Source: JBBATK01 sp040398805 (GTDB taxonomy: Bacteria > Bacteroidota > Ignavibacteria > Kapaibacteriales > NICIL-2). From it: DNA of 64,000 nucleotides. The stretch spans positions 1-64,000 of the forward strand of contig JBBATK010000005.1 in the NCBI GenBank assembly GCA_040398805.1. Reading direction: 5' to 3'. Positions 25,577 to 34,411 of the stretch are shown piece after piece; position 1 is the stretch's first letter; the number at the start of each line of letters is the position of its first letter. Under the pieces are notes generated by a model that worked only from the letters and a program-made list of their open reading frames with translations, had not been told where the DNA came from and ran no database searches. A program made the translations under genes and the position numbers.

Positions 25577-26875
25577 ATGTCGACCTACATCACACAGGAT
25601 CACGAGTTCGAGTACGCCGAGGAGATGCAGAAGCAGACGGTGGACACGTGGGATTTCCCGACGTTGCTTGCCATGCTGTCGCTCGTCGCCATCGGTCTCA
25701 TTTCCATTTACAGCGCCGAGCCGCAAACGCAGATGCACCGCTTCTTCTTCAAGCAGCTGACCTACGCGGTGCTGGGCTTGCCCATTCTTGTGGGTTTCAT
25801 CTTCATGCCGCAGCATTGGCTGAGGGCGCTGGTGCCTTTCGCCTATGCCGCGTCGTTGGTACTGCTGGTCATGATCTTCATTCCCGGTGTGGGGATGCGC
25901 ATCAACGGTCAGTTATGCTGGATCAATATCGGTGGCATTCAGTTTCAGCCGTCGGAGTTCGCGAAGCTCAGTACGCTACTCATGATCGGACGCTTCCTTG
26001 AGTCGAAGGGGGTGCGATTGACTGCGCTGCGGGATGTGCTCTGGCTTGCCGGTATCGTGCTTCTGCCCATGATTTTGATCCTTGGCGAGAAGGACACAGG
26101 TACGGCGTCGGTGTTCATCGCCATGTTCACGGGCGTGATGTTGTGGTGCGGAGGCGACCTCTTCTTCCTGTTCGTCTTCTCCGTCATGCCGCTCGTGGGC
26201 ATTGCGGGTATGTACGCAAAGCTTCACGACGCCCGCTTCGTCATGTACGGTGCGGTCATCATCGCCGCCATCGCCGTGCTTTTGTTCCGCCGTTCCATCA
26301 TCATGAGTCTGATCGGCATCCTGCTGGTGGGAGCGATAGGATTCTCCTCGGGACCGCTGTACGAAAAACTTCCTGACCACCAGCAGAGTCGTATCAAAAC
26401 CTATTTCGATCCCGAAAAGTATCCCAAGGACGAGGGCTATCACGTGCTTCAATCGATGATGGCGGTGGGCAGCGGCGGAGCGACGGGCAAGGGGTTCATG
26501 AAAGGGACGCTGACGCAATTGCGGTACATCCCTGAGCAGTGGACGGACTTCATCTTCGCTGTACCGGGCGAGGAGTTCGGTTTCGTCGGCTCGTGCATCG
26601 TGTTAGGACTTCTCATCTTCCTCATCTTCCGTCTGGTCCGCTTGGCACGCCTGAGCAGGAACGAATTCGAGAGCGCCTTCACCTTCGGGCTGGCGGCCGT
26701 CTTGTTCTATCATACCACGGTGAACATCGGAATGGCCATCGGACTGGTTCCCGTCATGGGAATCCCGCTGCCGTACCTGTCGTCCGGCGGTACCGCCCTG
26801 CTCGCAAACATGGCAGCCATCGGCATCATCATCGGGTTTCACCGGGCGCGGACGAAACGGGCCCTTCAATACTAG
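25577..26875 (+). CDS. rodA: Rod shape-determining SEDS protein RodA
   Basis: A 432-residue polytopic membrane glycosyltransferase of the SEDS family that polymerises lateral-wall glycan with a class B PBP. About ten TM segments begin at residue ~27. Family motifs include GVGMRINGQLCWINIGGIQFQPSE, shown here only in part as INIGGIQFQPSEFAK, then GTGKGF-like GGATGKGFMKGT, and PVMGIPLPYLSSGGTALLAN. The ATG at 25577 is chosen because AGGA sits 7 bases upstream; an ATG at 25538 would add 13 residues. FtsW is the alternative, but placement near other elongation genes (rodZ elsewhere in the window) and length favour RodA. Confidence 0.9.
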   Translation: MSTYITQDHEFEYAEEMQKQTVDTWDFPTLLAMLSLVAIGLISIYSAEPQTQMHRFFFKQLTYAVLGLPILVGFIFMPQHWLRALVPFAYAASLVLLVMIFIPGVGMRINGQLCWINIGGIQFQPSEFAKLSTLLMIGRFLESKGVRLTALRDVLWLAGIVLLPMILILGEKDTGTASVFIAMFTGVMLWCGGDLFFLFVFSVMPLVGIAGMYAKLHDARFVMYGAVIIAAIAVLLFRRSIIMSLIGILLVGAIGFSSGPLYEKLPDHQQSRIKTYFDPEKYPKDEGYHVLQSMMAVGSGGATGKGFMKGTLTQLRYIPEQWTDFIFAVPGEEFGFVGSCIVLGLLIFLIFRLVRLARLSRNEFESAFTFGLAAVLFYHTTVNIGMAIGLVPVMGIPLPYLSSGGTALLANMAAIGIIIGFHRARTKRALQY

Positions 26876-26894
26876 ACTTCGCGGGAAAGCGATC

Positions 26895-27887
26895 ATGAAC
26901 ATTGTCGTCACCACCGGCGATTGCAACGGCATCGGCATCGAGGTGCTCATCAAATCCCTTGCCGCACCTCATCGGCACGCCCATCGGGCTCGGGCAAACA
27001 TCAGCATCGCCACGAATCCCGATGTGTTCATCGAGTATGCGCGGCGCATCACGGCAGAGGTGTCGGTGGATTCGGGCGACCTGGTGATCGGCGGTCAGCG
27101 CTACCCGCTCGTGCATTGTCACACCCCGGCGCAGGTGCGCTTGGGAAGGGAAGAGGACGACGCAGGAGCGCTCGCCTACGAGTCGCTCGAGCGCGCCGTC
27201 GCCGCTTGGTATGAAGGCACCGCCGATGCCATTGTCACCATGCCTGTGTCCAAGACCTCCCTGCATCGCGCCGGATTCTCCTACCCGGGTCAGACGGAAT
27301 TTTTCGCCGCCAAGGCCGGTGCGGGAAATCCGCTCATGATGCTTTGTCACGAGAACATCCGGGTGGCGTTGGCCACCATCCATGAGCCCTTGGCGGCGGT
27401 GCCGGGACTGCTCACGGAGGAAATGCTCTGCGGCAGGATCGCCTCCGTGCGCTTCGGATTGATGCAGGATTTCGGCTGCGCCCGACCCCGTATCGCGGTG
27501 CTGGGGTGCAATCCGCATGCGGGCGAGAACGGTCACATCGGCCGGGAGGAGATCGACGTGATCGCCCCGGCGGTGACGCGTATGCGGAACATGGGAATGA
27601 TGGTGGACGGACCCTTTCCCGCCGATGGGTTCTTTGCTCATGGCGCCTACAAGGAATACGAGGGCATCCTGGCCATGTATCACGATCAGGGCCTGATACC
27701 CTTGAAGCTCCTGGCGCAGGGAGCGGGGGTGAATGTCACGGCCGGACTCCCCTTGGTACGGACGTCGCCGGATCATGGCACGGCCTTCGCGCTGGCGGGC
27801 AAGGACATGGCCGATGCCCGCAGCACGGTCGAAGCCATTGCACTGGCCGCGGAGATCGTGGATAACAGGCACCGAAAATCGGTGTGA
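26895..27887 (+). CDS. pdxA: 4-hydroxythreonine-4-phosphate dehydrogenase
   Basis: A 330-residue NAD-dependent oxidoreductase of pyridoxal phosphate synthesis. TTGDCNGIGIEVLIKSL at the N-terminus, GCNPHAGENGHIGREE, and MYHDQGLIPLKLL with RTSPDHGTAFALAG carry the conserved metal-binding and substrate residues of PdxA. The gene starts 19 bases after rodA and is probably co-transcribed. The usual GDPAGIGPE segment reads GDCNGIGIE here, a variant also seen in other Bacteroidota as far as I recall. Confidence 0.95.
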   Translation: MNIVVTTGDCNGIGIEVLIKSLAAPHRHAHRARANISIATNPDVFIEYARRITAEVSVDSGDLVIGGQRYPLVHCHTPAQVRLGREEDDAGALAYESLERAVAAWYEGTADAIVTMPVSKTSLHRAGFSYPGQTEFFAAKAGAGNPLMMLCHENIRVALATIHEPLAAVPGLLTEEMLCGRIASVRFGLMQDFGCARPRIAVLGCNPHAGENGHIGREEIDVIAPAVTRMRNMGMMVDGPFPADGFFAHGAYKEYEGILAMYHDQGLIPLKLLAQGAGVNVTAGLPLVRTSPDHGTAFALAGKDMADARSTVEAIALAAEIVDNRHRKSV

Positions 27888-27983
27888 CGCTTCCGCCGGA
27901 AGCCCCGGATGCACCGTTCGCCGGCCCACGAAATTCCTCCGGCTTTCCTTCGTTCCCTTCGTGATTGGGAACCGTTCCTCCCC

Positions 27984-27991
27984 TATTTTTG
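27984..27991 (+). promoter_or_regulatory. Putative -7 element TATTTTTG
   Basis: An exact TAnnTTTG match 39 bases before the ATG of the hydroxyacyl-CoA dehydrogenase gene at 28031. Confidence 0.5.
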
Positions 27992-28030
27992 CCGTCTATC
28001 CACCAGGCAACAACATCAGGGAATCATTCA

Positions 28031-28882
28031 ATGAAATCAGTTCTTGTCATCGGTGCGGGCACCATGGGCAACGGTATCGCGCATCTTCATGCTCAGCACG
28101 GCTTTTCCGTCACACTTGTCGACGTCAATGACGCGGCCATCCAGCGGGGCCTGTCCACCATCGATAACAACCTTTCACGTCAGGTGAAGAAGGGGACGTT
28201 GTCCGAGGAGGACCGCGCAGCGACACTGGCGCGCATTGCCACATCCACGGATCTCCGCGACGCCGCCTCGCGCGCCGACCTTATCATCGAGGCCGCCAGC
28301 GAGAACTTCGATATCAAGAAATCCTTGTTCACGATCATCGATGAGTGCGCTCCCGCACACGCCATCCTTGCCACGAACACGTCGTCCATATCCATCACGG
28401 AGATTGCGGCCGTCACGAAGCGTCCGGAACATGTCATCGGCATGCACTTCTTCAATCCCGTGCCCGTGATGAAGCTGTGTGAGATCGTCCGTGGTCAGGC
28501 CACGAGCGACGAGACGTATGCCACCGTCCGCGGCATCGCCGAAACCACAGGCAAGACTCCTGTGGAAGTCCAGGACTACCCGGGATTCATTTCCAATCGC
28601 ATCCTCATGCCCATGATCAACGAGGCGGTGTACTGCGTCATGGAGAACGTGGCGTCGGTGGAGGATATCGACACGGTGATGAAGCTCGGCATGGCGCATC
28701 CCATGGGACCGCTCACGTTGGCCGACTTCATCGGCTTGGATGTGTGCCTTGCCATCATGGAAGTGCTCCACGACGGTCTGGGCGACAGCAAGTACCGTCC
28801 GTGCCCCCTGCTTCGCCGCATGGTGGCCGCGGGTCACCTCGGGAAGAAATCCGGTCGCGGTTTCTATCGCTACGATGGTTAA
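28031..28882 (+). CDS. 3-hydroxybutyryl-CoA dehydrogenase
   Basis: A 283-residue NAD(P)-dependent dehydrogenase of short-chain acyl-CoA metabolism. The Rossmann motif GAGTMG is at residues 8-13, with VDVN marking the end of beta-2. GMHFFNPVPVMKLCEIV carries the catalytic His, and QDYPGFISNRILMPMINEA begins the C-terminal helical domain. LGKKSGRGFYRYDG is the typical end. The length equals Hbd/PaaH. The acyl-CoA dehydrogenase gene 2 kb downstream suggests a shared beta-oxidation or butyrate-type route. The upstream ATG-less extension is ignored because a promoter-like box lies within it. Confidence 0.95.
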   Translation: MKSVLVIGAGTMGNGIAHLHAQHGFSVTLVDVNDAAIQRGLSTIDNNLSRQVKKGTLSEEDRAATLARIATSTDLRDAASRADLIIEAASENFDIKKSLFTIIDECAPAHAILATNTSSISITEIAAVTKRPEHVIGMHFFNPVPVMKLCEIVRGQATSDETYATVRGIAETTGKTPVEVQDYPGFISNRILMPMINEAVYCVMENVASVEDIDTVMKLGMAHPMGPLTLADFIGLDVCLAIMEVLHDGLGDSKYRPCPLLRRMVAAGHLGKKSGRGFYRYDG

Positions 28883-28968
28883 CGGACACTGAGCCCGGCT
28901 CCGGTTCGTCTCCCGCTGTTCCTTCGATGGTCCGCTTGGCATTCACGCATATTCACCGTTCGTCCTTC

Positions 28969-30822
28969 ATGAAAAATCATCTTCAGTCAGCGCTTCACAC
29001 AGCTTTTGATTCCATCGCCTTTTCCGCGGATGCGGACGCAGGCACCCTTACCGGTGCCGAGTCCGTCCACTGGAATCTTGCGGACCTCTATCCCACGTTC
29101 AACGATGGTGCCTTTGCCGCCGACATGCAGGCATCGGACACGAACGCCCAGGCCTTTCATGCCAAGTGGTATGGCAAGATCGTTGCGTGTTCCGCACAGG
29201 ACATGCGTGCAATGATCCTGGAGCTCCAGGACCTGTATGAAACGCAAGGTCGCTTGGGGTCGCGCGTGTCGCTGAACTGGACCACCGATCAGAACGATCC
29301 GCAGGTGGCGCATGCGTACCAATCCACGATGGAGAAGCTCACGGACATCCGCAAGCATCTGGTGTTCGCCACCATCGAGATACGTATGATGAGCGACGAG
29401 CATTTCGCCGACATCATCACCGCGCCCGAGTTGCAGGAATTCACGCACTGGCTGGAGTTCAACCGCGCCTTCAAGCCGCACACGCTCAGCGAGAAGGAAG
29501 AGATCCTTGATGCGGAGAAGGACCTGGTGGGTATCGATGCATGGACCCGGTTCTACGACCAGCAGCAGGCGTCCGCACGCTTCGAGTTCGACGGCCGCAG
29601 CGTATCGCAGCAGGAGATCTTCCGTGTGCTGTCGGGTCATGACCGCGAACGACGCAAGGCCGCCAGCGAGGCGTTCTCCCGCGGACTCGAGCGCGACGTG
29701 CCCGTGAACAGCTATGTGTTCAATACGATGCTTGCCGACAAGCAGATCAACGACCGTTTGCGCGGCTTTCCCACTTGGGTGAGCTCGCGGAACAAGTCCA
29801 ACAAGATCAGCGATGCCTCGGTGGACAGCTTGGTGCACTCCGTGGTGAGCCGCTACGACCTTTCGCATCGCTTCTATGCGCTCAAGCGGAAGATGCTCGG
29901 CCTGGCGGACTTTTATGAGTGGGACCGTAACGCGCCCGCCACATCCGCCACGAACACGATGTCGTGGTCCGAAGCGCGTGAAGTGGTGTGCTCGGCCTAT
30001 CACGCCTTCGACGGTCGCATCGGCGCCATCGTCGATGAATTCTTCGACAAGAACTGGATCGATGCCGGTGTCCACCCGGGCAAGCGCAGCGGCGCATTCG
30101 CATCGCCTGCCGTGCCCTCCGTGCACCCGTACATCCTCATGAATTACACGGGAACGCATCGTGATGTGAAGACGCTCGCGCACGAACTTGGACATGGTGT
30201 GCACCAGTATCTGGCGCGCGAGCAGGGATATTTTAACTGCGGAACCCCGCTCACGGTGGCCGAGACGGCGTCGGTGTTCGGCGAGATGCTCGTGTTCGAT
30301 TCCCTCATGAAGACCACGACCTCCGATGAAGAGCGTCTGACGCTTCTCATGGAGAAGCTCAACGACATGGTGAACACGGTCTTCCGACAGGTGGCCATGA
30401 ACCGTTTCGAAGACGCCATCCACAATGCCCGTCGCAGCGAAGGCGAACTCTCGGTAGACCGATTGAACGAGCTTTGGCTGCACACGCAGACGCCGAGCTT
30501 CGGCAGTGCGGTGACGCTCACGGACAGCTACAAGACCTGGTGGTCGTACATCCCGCACATGATCCACACGCCGGGATATGTCTATGCATACGCCTTCGGC
30601 GAATTGCTCGTGCTGGCGCTGTATCAGATGTACACCTCGGGCGACGATACCTTCAAGCAGAAGTATTACGACCTGCTCCAAGCGGGCGGCCGCGATACGC
30701 CGGACAACCTGCTCAAGCCCTTCGGCATCGACCTCACCGATCCCGCCTTCTGGATGCGCGGACTGGATGTGATCGACACCATGGTGGCCCAAGCGGAAGC
30801 GATCGCCGAGAAACTCGCGTGA
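28969..30822 (+). CDS. M3 family oligoendopeptidase (PepF-like)
   Basis: A 617-residue zinc metallopeptidase. HELGH at residues 405-409 supplies two zinc ligands and the catalytic Glu, and E432 in VAETASVFGEM is the probable third ligand. The N-terminal lobe (VHWNLADLYPTF) and YNEL-type region fit the PepF/PZ-peptidase group, which degrades peptides of about 5-20 residues in the cytoplasm. No signal peptide is evident. The ATG at 28969 is used; earlier in-frame codons overlap the preceding gene. It lies between two acyl-CoA enzyme genes with no obvious functional link. Confidence 0.93.
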   Translation: MKNHLQSALHTAFDSIAFSADADAGTLTGAESVHWNLADLYPTFNDGAFAADMQASDTNAQAFHAKWYGKIVACSAQDMRAMILELQDLYETQGRLGSRVSLNWTTDQNDPQVAHAYQSTMEKLTDIRKHLVFATIEIRMMSDEHFADIITAPELQEFTHWLEFNRAFKPHTLSEKEEILDAEKDLVGIDAWTRFYDQQQASARFEFDGRSVSQQEIFRVLSGHDRERRKAASEAFSRGLERDVPVNSYVFNTMLADKQINDRLRGFPTWVSSRNKSNKISDASVDSLVHSVVSRYDLSHRFYALKRKMLGLADFYEWDRNAPATSATNTMSWSEAREVVCSAYHAFDGRIGAIVDEFFDKNWIDAGVHPGKRSGAFASPAVPSVHPYILMNYTGTHRDVKTLAHELGHGVHQYLAREQGYFNCGTPLTVAETASVFGEMLVFDSLMKTTTSDEERLTLLMEKLNDMVNTVFRQVAMNRFEDAIHNARRSEGELSVDRLNELWLHTQTPSFGSAVTLTDSYKTWWSYIPHMIHTPGYVYAYAFGELLVLALYQMYTSGDDTFKQKYYDLLQAGGRDTPDNLLKPFGIDLTDPAFWMRGLDVIDTMVAQAEAIAEKLA

Positions 30823-30870
30823 CCGGTCGACGTTGATATCACGAAATCATTCACCAATCCTTGACGTCCT

Positions 30871-32022
30871 ATGTTTAATCTTGAACTTTCGGAAACGCAT
30901 CAGATGATCCGCGACACTGCACGGCAGTTCGCACAAGACGAGATCGCTCCCTCCAGTATCGAGCGGGACATATCGGCGGAGTTCCCCGCAGACATCGTCA
31001 AGAAGCTGGGCGAGCTCGGCTTCATGGGCATGATGGTACCTCCCGAGTGGGGCGGTAGCGGCCTGGACGCACTCGCGTACGTCATCGCCATGGAGGAGAT
31101 CTCCAAGGTGGATGCGAGCGTCGGTGTGATCATGTCCGTGAACAACTCGCTCGTCTGCTGGGGTCTGACCGAGTACGGCAACGACATGCAGAAGGAGAAA
31201 TACCTCAAGCCCCTCGCGCAGGGCGACCGCCTTGGCGCTTACTGCCTGAGCGAGCCCGAAGCGGGATCGGACGCCACGTCGCAGCACACGATGGCGGAGA
31301 AGGACGGTAGTCACTGGATCATCAACGGCACGAAGAACTGGATCACGAACGGGACGAGTGCGAATACGTATCTGGTGTTCGCGCAGACGGACAAGGAGAA
31401 GCGTCACAAAGGCATCACGTGTTTCATCGTGGAGCGCGGCATGCCCGGGTTCGAGCCCGGCAAGAAGGAAGACAAACTGGGCATACGCTCCAGCGATACG
31501 TGCTCGCTCGGCTTCACCAATGTGCGCGTTCCCGAAGAGAACGTGCTCGGTGGCGTGGGCATGGGCTTCAAGATCGCCATGGAATCCCTGAACGGCGGCC
31601 GCATCGGTATCGCCGCGCAAGCACTAGGTATCGCGTCCGGTGCCTATGAAGCCGCGCTGAAGTATTCCACGCAGCGTACGGCGTTCGGCAAGCCCATCAG
31701 CGAATTGCAGGCCATCCAGTTCAAGCTCGCGGAAATGTCCACGAAGGTGGATGCCGCGCGCCTTCTCGTGCATCGTGCCGCCTGGATGAAGGACCAGCAT
31801 CTGAACTACATCAAGGCCGCCGCGACGGCGAAGCTCTTCGCCTCGAAGACGGCGGTGGAAGTGGCTTTGGAAGCCATCCAGACGCACGGCGGATACGGCT
31901 ACGTACGTGAGTACCTGGTGGAGCGCTACTTGCGCGATGCGAAGATCACCGAGATCTACGAAGGCACAAGCGAGATCCAGCACATCGTGATTGCCCGCGA
32001 ACTCATCAAGGAAATGGCGTAA
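30871..32022 (+). CDS. Acyl-CoA dehydrogenase (short-chain type)
   Basis: A 383-residue FAD enzyme performing the first step of acyl-CoA beta-oxidation with electron transfer flavoprotein as acceptor. CLSEPEAGSDATSQ and WITNGTSANTYLVF are the flavin/substrate signatures. The catalytic glutamate is in TEIYEGTSEIQ near the C-terminus, the position used by short- and medium-chain enzymes. GGYGYVREYLVERYLRDAK is the second family signature. Neighbouring hydroxyacyl-CoA dehydrogenase supports a fatty or branched acyl-CoA role. Confidence 0.95.
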   Translation: MFNLELSETHQMIRDTARQFAQDEIAPSSIERDISAEFPADIVKKLGELGFMGMMVPPEWGGSGLDALAYVIAMEEISKVDASVGVIMSVNNSLVCWGLTEYGNDMQKEKYLKPLAQGDRLGAYCLSEPEAGSDATSQHTMAEKDGSHWIINGTKNWITNGTSANTYLVFAQTDKEKRHKGITCFIVERGMPGFEPGKKEDKLGIRSSDTCSLGFTNVRVPEENVLGGVGMGFKIAMESLNGGRIGIAAQALGIASGAYEAALKYSTQRTAFGKPISELQAIQFKLAEMSTKVDAARLLVHRAAWMKDQHLNYIKAAATAKLFASKTAVEVALEAIQTHGGYGYVREYLVERYLRDAKITEIYEGTSEIQHIVIARELIKEMA

Positions 32023-32075
32023 GCCGTTCCGAAGCGAGACGCAGCAAGGGAGAGGGTCGACGTAAGCACGGTAAC

Positions 32076-33092
32076 ATGTCAACTACAGTACGGGGCGTAG
32101 CGATGGATTACAAAGCAGCGGGAGTGGATATCGAAGAGGGCGACGAGCTTGTACGCCGCATCAAGCCTCGTGTCCGTTCCACCTTCAACAGCAACGTGCT
32201 AGCCGACATCGGCTTGTTCGGTGCGTTGTACGATGCGCGCTTTCCGGACTACGCGCATCCTGTCCTCGTGAGCAGCACCGACGGCGTCGGTACGAAGCTG
32301 AAGATCGCGTTCGCCATGGACCGGCATGATACCATCGGGCAGGACCTGGTGAACCACTGCGTGAACGACATCCTTGCCTGCGGTGCATCACCGTTGTTCT
32401 TCCTGGATTATTTCGCCACGGGTAAACTGGACGCCAATGTGGGCGAGAAAGTGATCGAAGGACTCGTCACCGCCTGCACGGAGAACAATTGCGCCCTTAT
32501 CGGCGGCGAGACGGCGGAGATGCCCTCCATGTACACGCCCGGTGAGTACGATCTTGCAGGAACGGTGGTCGGCGTCGTGGAGAAGAGCAAGGTGCTGGAC
32601 GGATCGACGATCACGCAGGGCGATGTTCTCGTGGGGTTGCGTTCCACCGGACTCCAGACCAACGGGTTCTCCCTTGCCCGCAAAGTGTTATTCCCCAAGT
32701 TCACCGTGCACCAGCATATCGACGAACTCGGGACGAGCATCGGCGACGCCTTGTTGCAGGTGCACAGCTCGTACCTCAATGAAGTGAAGCCTCTACTTGC
32801 CGGCGACATGATCAAAGCGGTCTCGCACATCACCGGTGGCGGCATCGTCGGTAATACGTCGCGGGTCATGCCGAAGGGATTGACCTTGGAGGTCGATTGG
32901 ACTTCGTGGGAGGTCTTGCCGATCTTCCGGTTCATCCAGGAGACCGGGTCCATCGCCGACGACGCGATGCGTCAGGCATTCAATCTTGGCATCGGAATGA
33001 TCCTCGTCTGCTCCCCGGAGAACGTCGATGCGGTTTGCGCCGCAACCGCGAACGTTCACCCTCGCGTCATCGGGCGGGTTGTTCCTGCGTAG
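32076..33092 (+). CDS. purM: Phosphoribosylformylglycinamidine cyclo-ligase
   Basis: A 338-residue ATP-dependent enzyme forming aminoimidazole ribonucleotide. YKAAGVDIEEGDELV, VSSTDGVGTKLKIAF and IGGETAEMPSMYTPGEYDLAG are PurM signatures; GLRSTGLQTNGFSLAR and HITGGGIVGN occur in the C-terminal half. The start may be 32076 or the ATG at 32103, which has GGGG about 8 bases upstream and matches the shorter family N-terminus. The last 26 bases overlap the end of the convergent MFS gene. Confidence 0.95.
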   Translation: MSTTVRGVAMDYKAAGVDIEEGDELVRRIKPRVRSTFNSNVLADIGLFGALYDARFPDYAHPVLVSSTDGVGTKLKIAFAMDRHDTIGQDLVNHCVNDILACGASPLFFLDYFATGKLDANVGEKVIEGLVTACTENNCALIGGETAEMPSMYTPGEYDLAGTVVGVVEKSKVLDGSTITQGDVLVGLRSTGLQTNGFSLARKVLFPKFTVHQHIDELGTSIGDALLQVHSSYLNEVKPLLAGDMIKAVSHITGGGIVGNTSRVMPKGLTLEVDWTSWEVLPIFRFIQETGSIADDAMRQAFNLGIGMILVCSPENVDAVCAATANVHPRVIGRVVPA

Positions 33093-34395
33093 AGCGGATA
33101 TTGATCGTGAGCAGTATCACCAGACTCGTGGCGAAGAACACCGTGAGCGCGACGGCGGCATTCCGCATGCTGCCTGTCAGGTCGCTGATCCATCCGAAGG
33201 CGAACATCCCCACCACCACGCCGAGCTTTTCACAGATATCGTAGAAACTGAAGAACGAGGCATTGTCCTGTGTTGTCGGCAGCATCTTGCTGTAGGTGGA
33301 ACGCGAGAGCGATTGCGTACCGCCTAGGACGATGCCGACGAACATGGACAGGATGGTGTACTCGGTTGATGTCGTCACGAAGTACGCGCAGACGCAGATG
33401 GCGATCCACATCGCCAGCGCGGTGCATAAGGCGCTGATATTGCCGACGCGTGACGAGAGGGAGGCGAACAGATAGGAACCGCCCACTGCGACGATCTGCA
33501 GAAGCAGGAGCACGCCGAGCAAATGCTCCGACGACATGCCGATGACCTGTTTGCCGAAGAAGGTGCTGACGAGGATGACCGTTTGGACGCCCATGGAATG
33601 AGAGAAGAAGGCGGCGAGAAAACGTTTCAAGCGGCTAAGGTGCAGAAGCGACGTCAATACCCCGCGGAGTTCGCGATACCCGGCGGTAAGAGGATTTCCC
33701 TCAGCGGATTTCCCCGGTCGGTCGTTCAACCAATTGAGCGTGAGTTGCGCCCATCCTCGCCACCACACACCCACGAGGACGAAGGTCCACGGTGCCACCA
33801 TGAGGAACACCGCCGTATCGCTCATCCCTTGCGTATCGAGACCGAAGAACGAGGGCTTGGTCAGCACGGCGATGTCGAATATCAACAGCAGCGAGGAGCC
33901 GATATACCCCATGGCGAAACCCCTGGCGCTTACCATGTCCTGCTCGCCCTCGGGAGCGATCTCCGGCAGGAAGGCGTTGTAGAACACGAGCGATCCGCTG
34001 AAGCCCATGCTGGCGATCATCACGGAGATGAGACCGACCCCCAGGGAGTCTCCGCGGAAGAGTGCGAGCGAAGCGCACGCAAGCGAGCCGAGTGAACAGA
34101 AGATATCAAGGAACCGTTTCTTCTTTCCTGAGTAATCGGCGATGCCAGACAGAACCGGTGTGATCATGCTCACCAGCAGGAACGAGAGTGCGATGGCATA
34201 GGAGTACAAGGCAGAGTTGTAGAAACTCATCCCGAGAAAGGTCACATAGTCGCCGGTGGTATCCGAATGCGTGACGGCGCTGTAGTACAACGGAAAGACC
34301 GCTGTGCCGATGACCAGCGGATATGCCGAGTTCGCCCAGTCATAGAAATACCAGCCCAGACGCTCTTTCGAAGTTTGCATGAAGGTGTCGGTCAA
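33067..34395 (-). CDS. MFS transporter, UMF1 (Atg22-like) type
   Basis: A 442-residue membrane protein with about twelve TM segments. YFYDWANSAYPLVIGTAVFP near the N-terminus and ADYSGKKKRFLDIFC in the TM2-3 loop region are hallmarks of the bacterial UMF1/Atg22-related branch of the major facilitator superfamily. GFAMGYIGSSLLL and GGTQSLSRSTYSKM are also typical. Substrate unknown; yeast Atg22 exports amino acids from the vacuole, which need not apply here. The start may be five codons later (34380). It follows the VWA protein gene by 16 bases on the same strand. Confidence 0.85.
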   Translation of the reverse strand: MTDTFMQTSKERLGWYFYDWANSAYPLVIGTAVFPLYYSAVTHSDTTGDYVTFLGMSFYNSALYSYAIALSFLLVSMITPVLSGIADYSGKKKRFLDIFCSLGSLACASLALFRGDSLGVGLISVMIASMGFSGSLVFYNAFLPEIAPEGEQDMVSARGFAMGYIGSSLLLIFDIAVLTKPSFFGLDTQGMSDTAVFLMVAPWTFVLVGVWWRGWAQLTLNWLNDRPGKSAEGNPLTAGYRELRGVLTSLLHLSRLKRFLAAFFSHSMGVQTVILVSTFFGKQVIGMSSEHLLGVLLLLQIVAVGGSYLFASLSSRVGNISALCTALAMWIAICVCAYFVTTSTEYTILSMFVGIVLGGTQSLSRSTYSKMLPTTQDNASFFSFYDICEKLGVVVGMFAFGWISDLTGSMRNAAVALTVFFATSLVILLTINIRSTQEQPAR

Positions 34396-34411
34396 GATGA
34401 AAGGACGCTAC

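Noticed and set aside
28987..30792. 601-codon open frame antisense to the M3 peptidase gene
   Set aside because: The sense frame has HELGH and family signatures; the antisense translation is compositionally biased and shows no domain.
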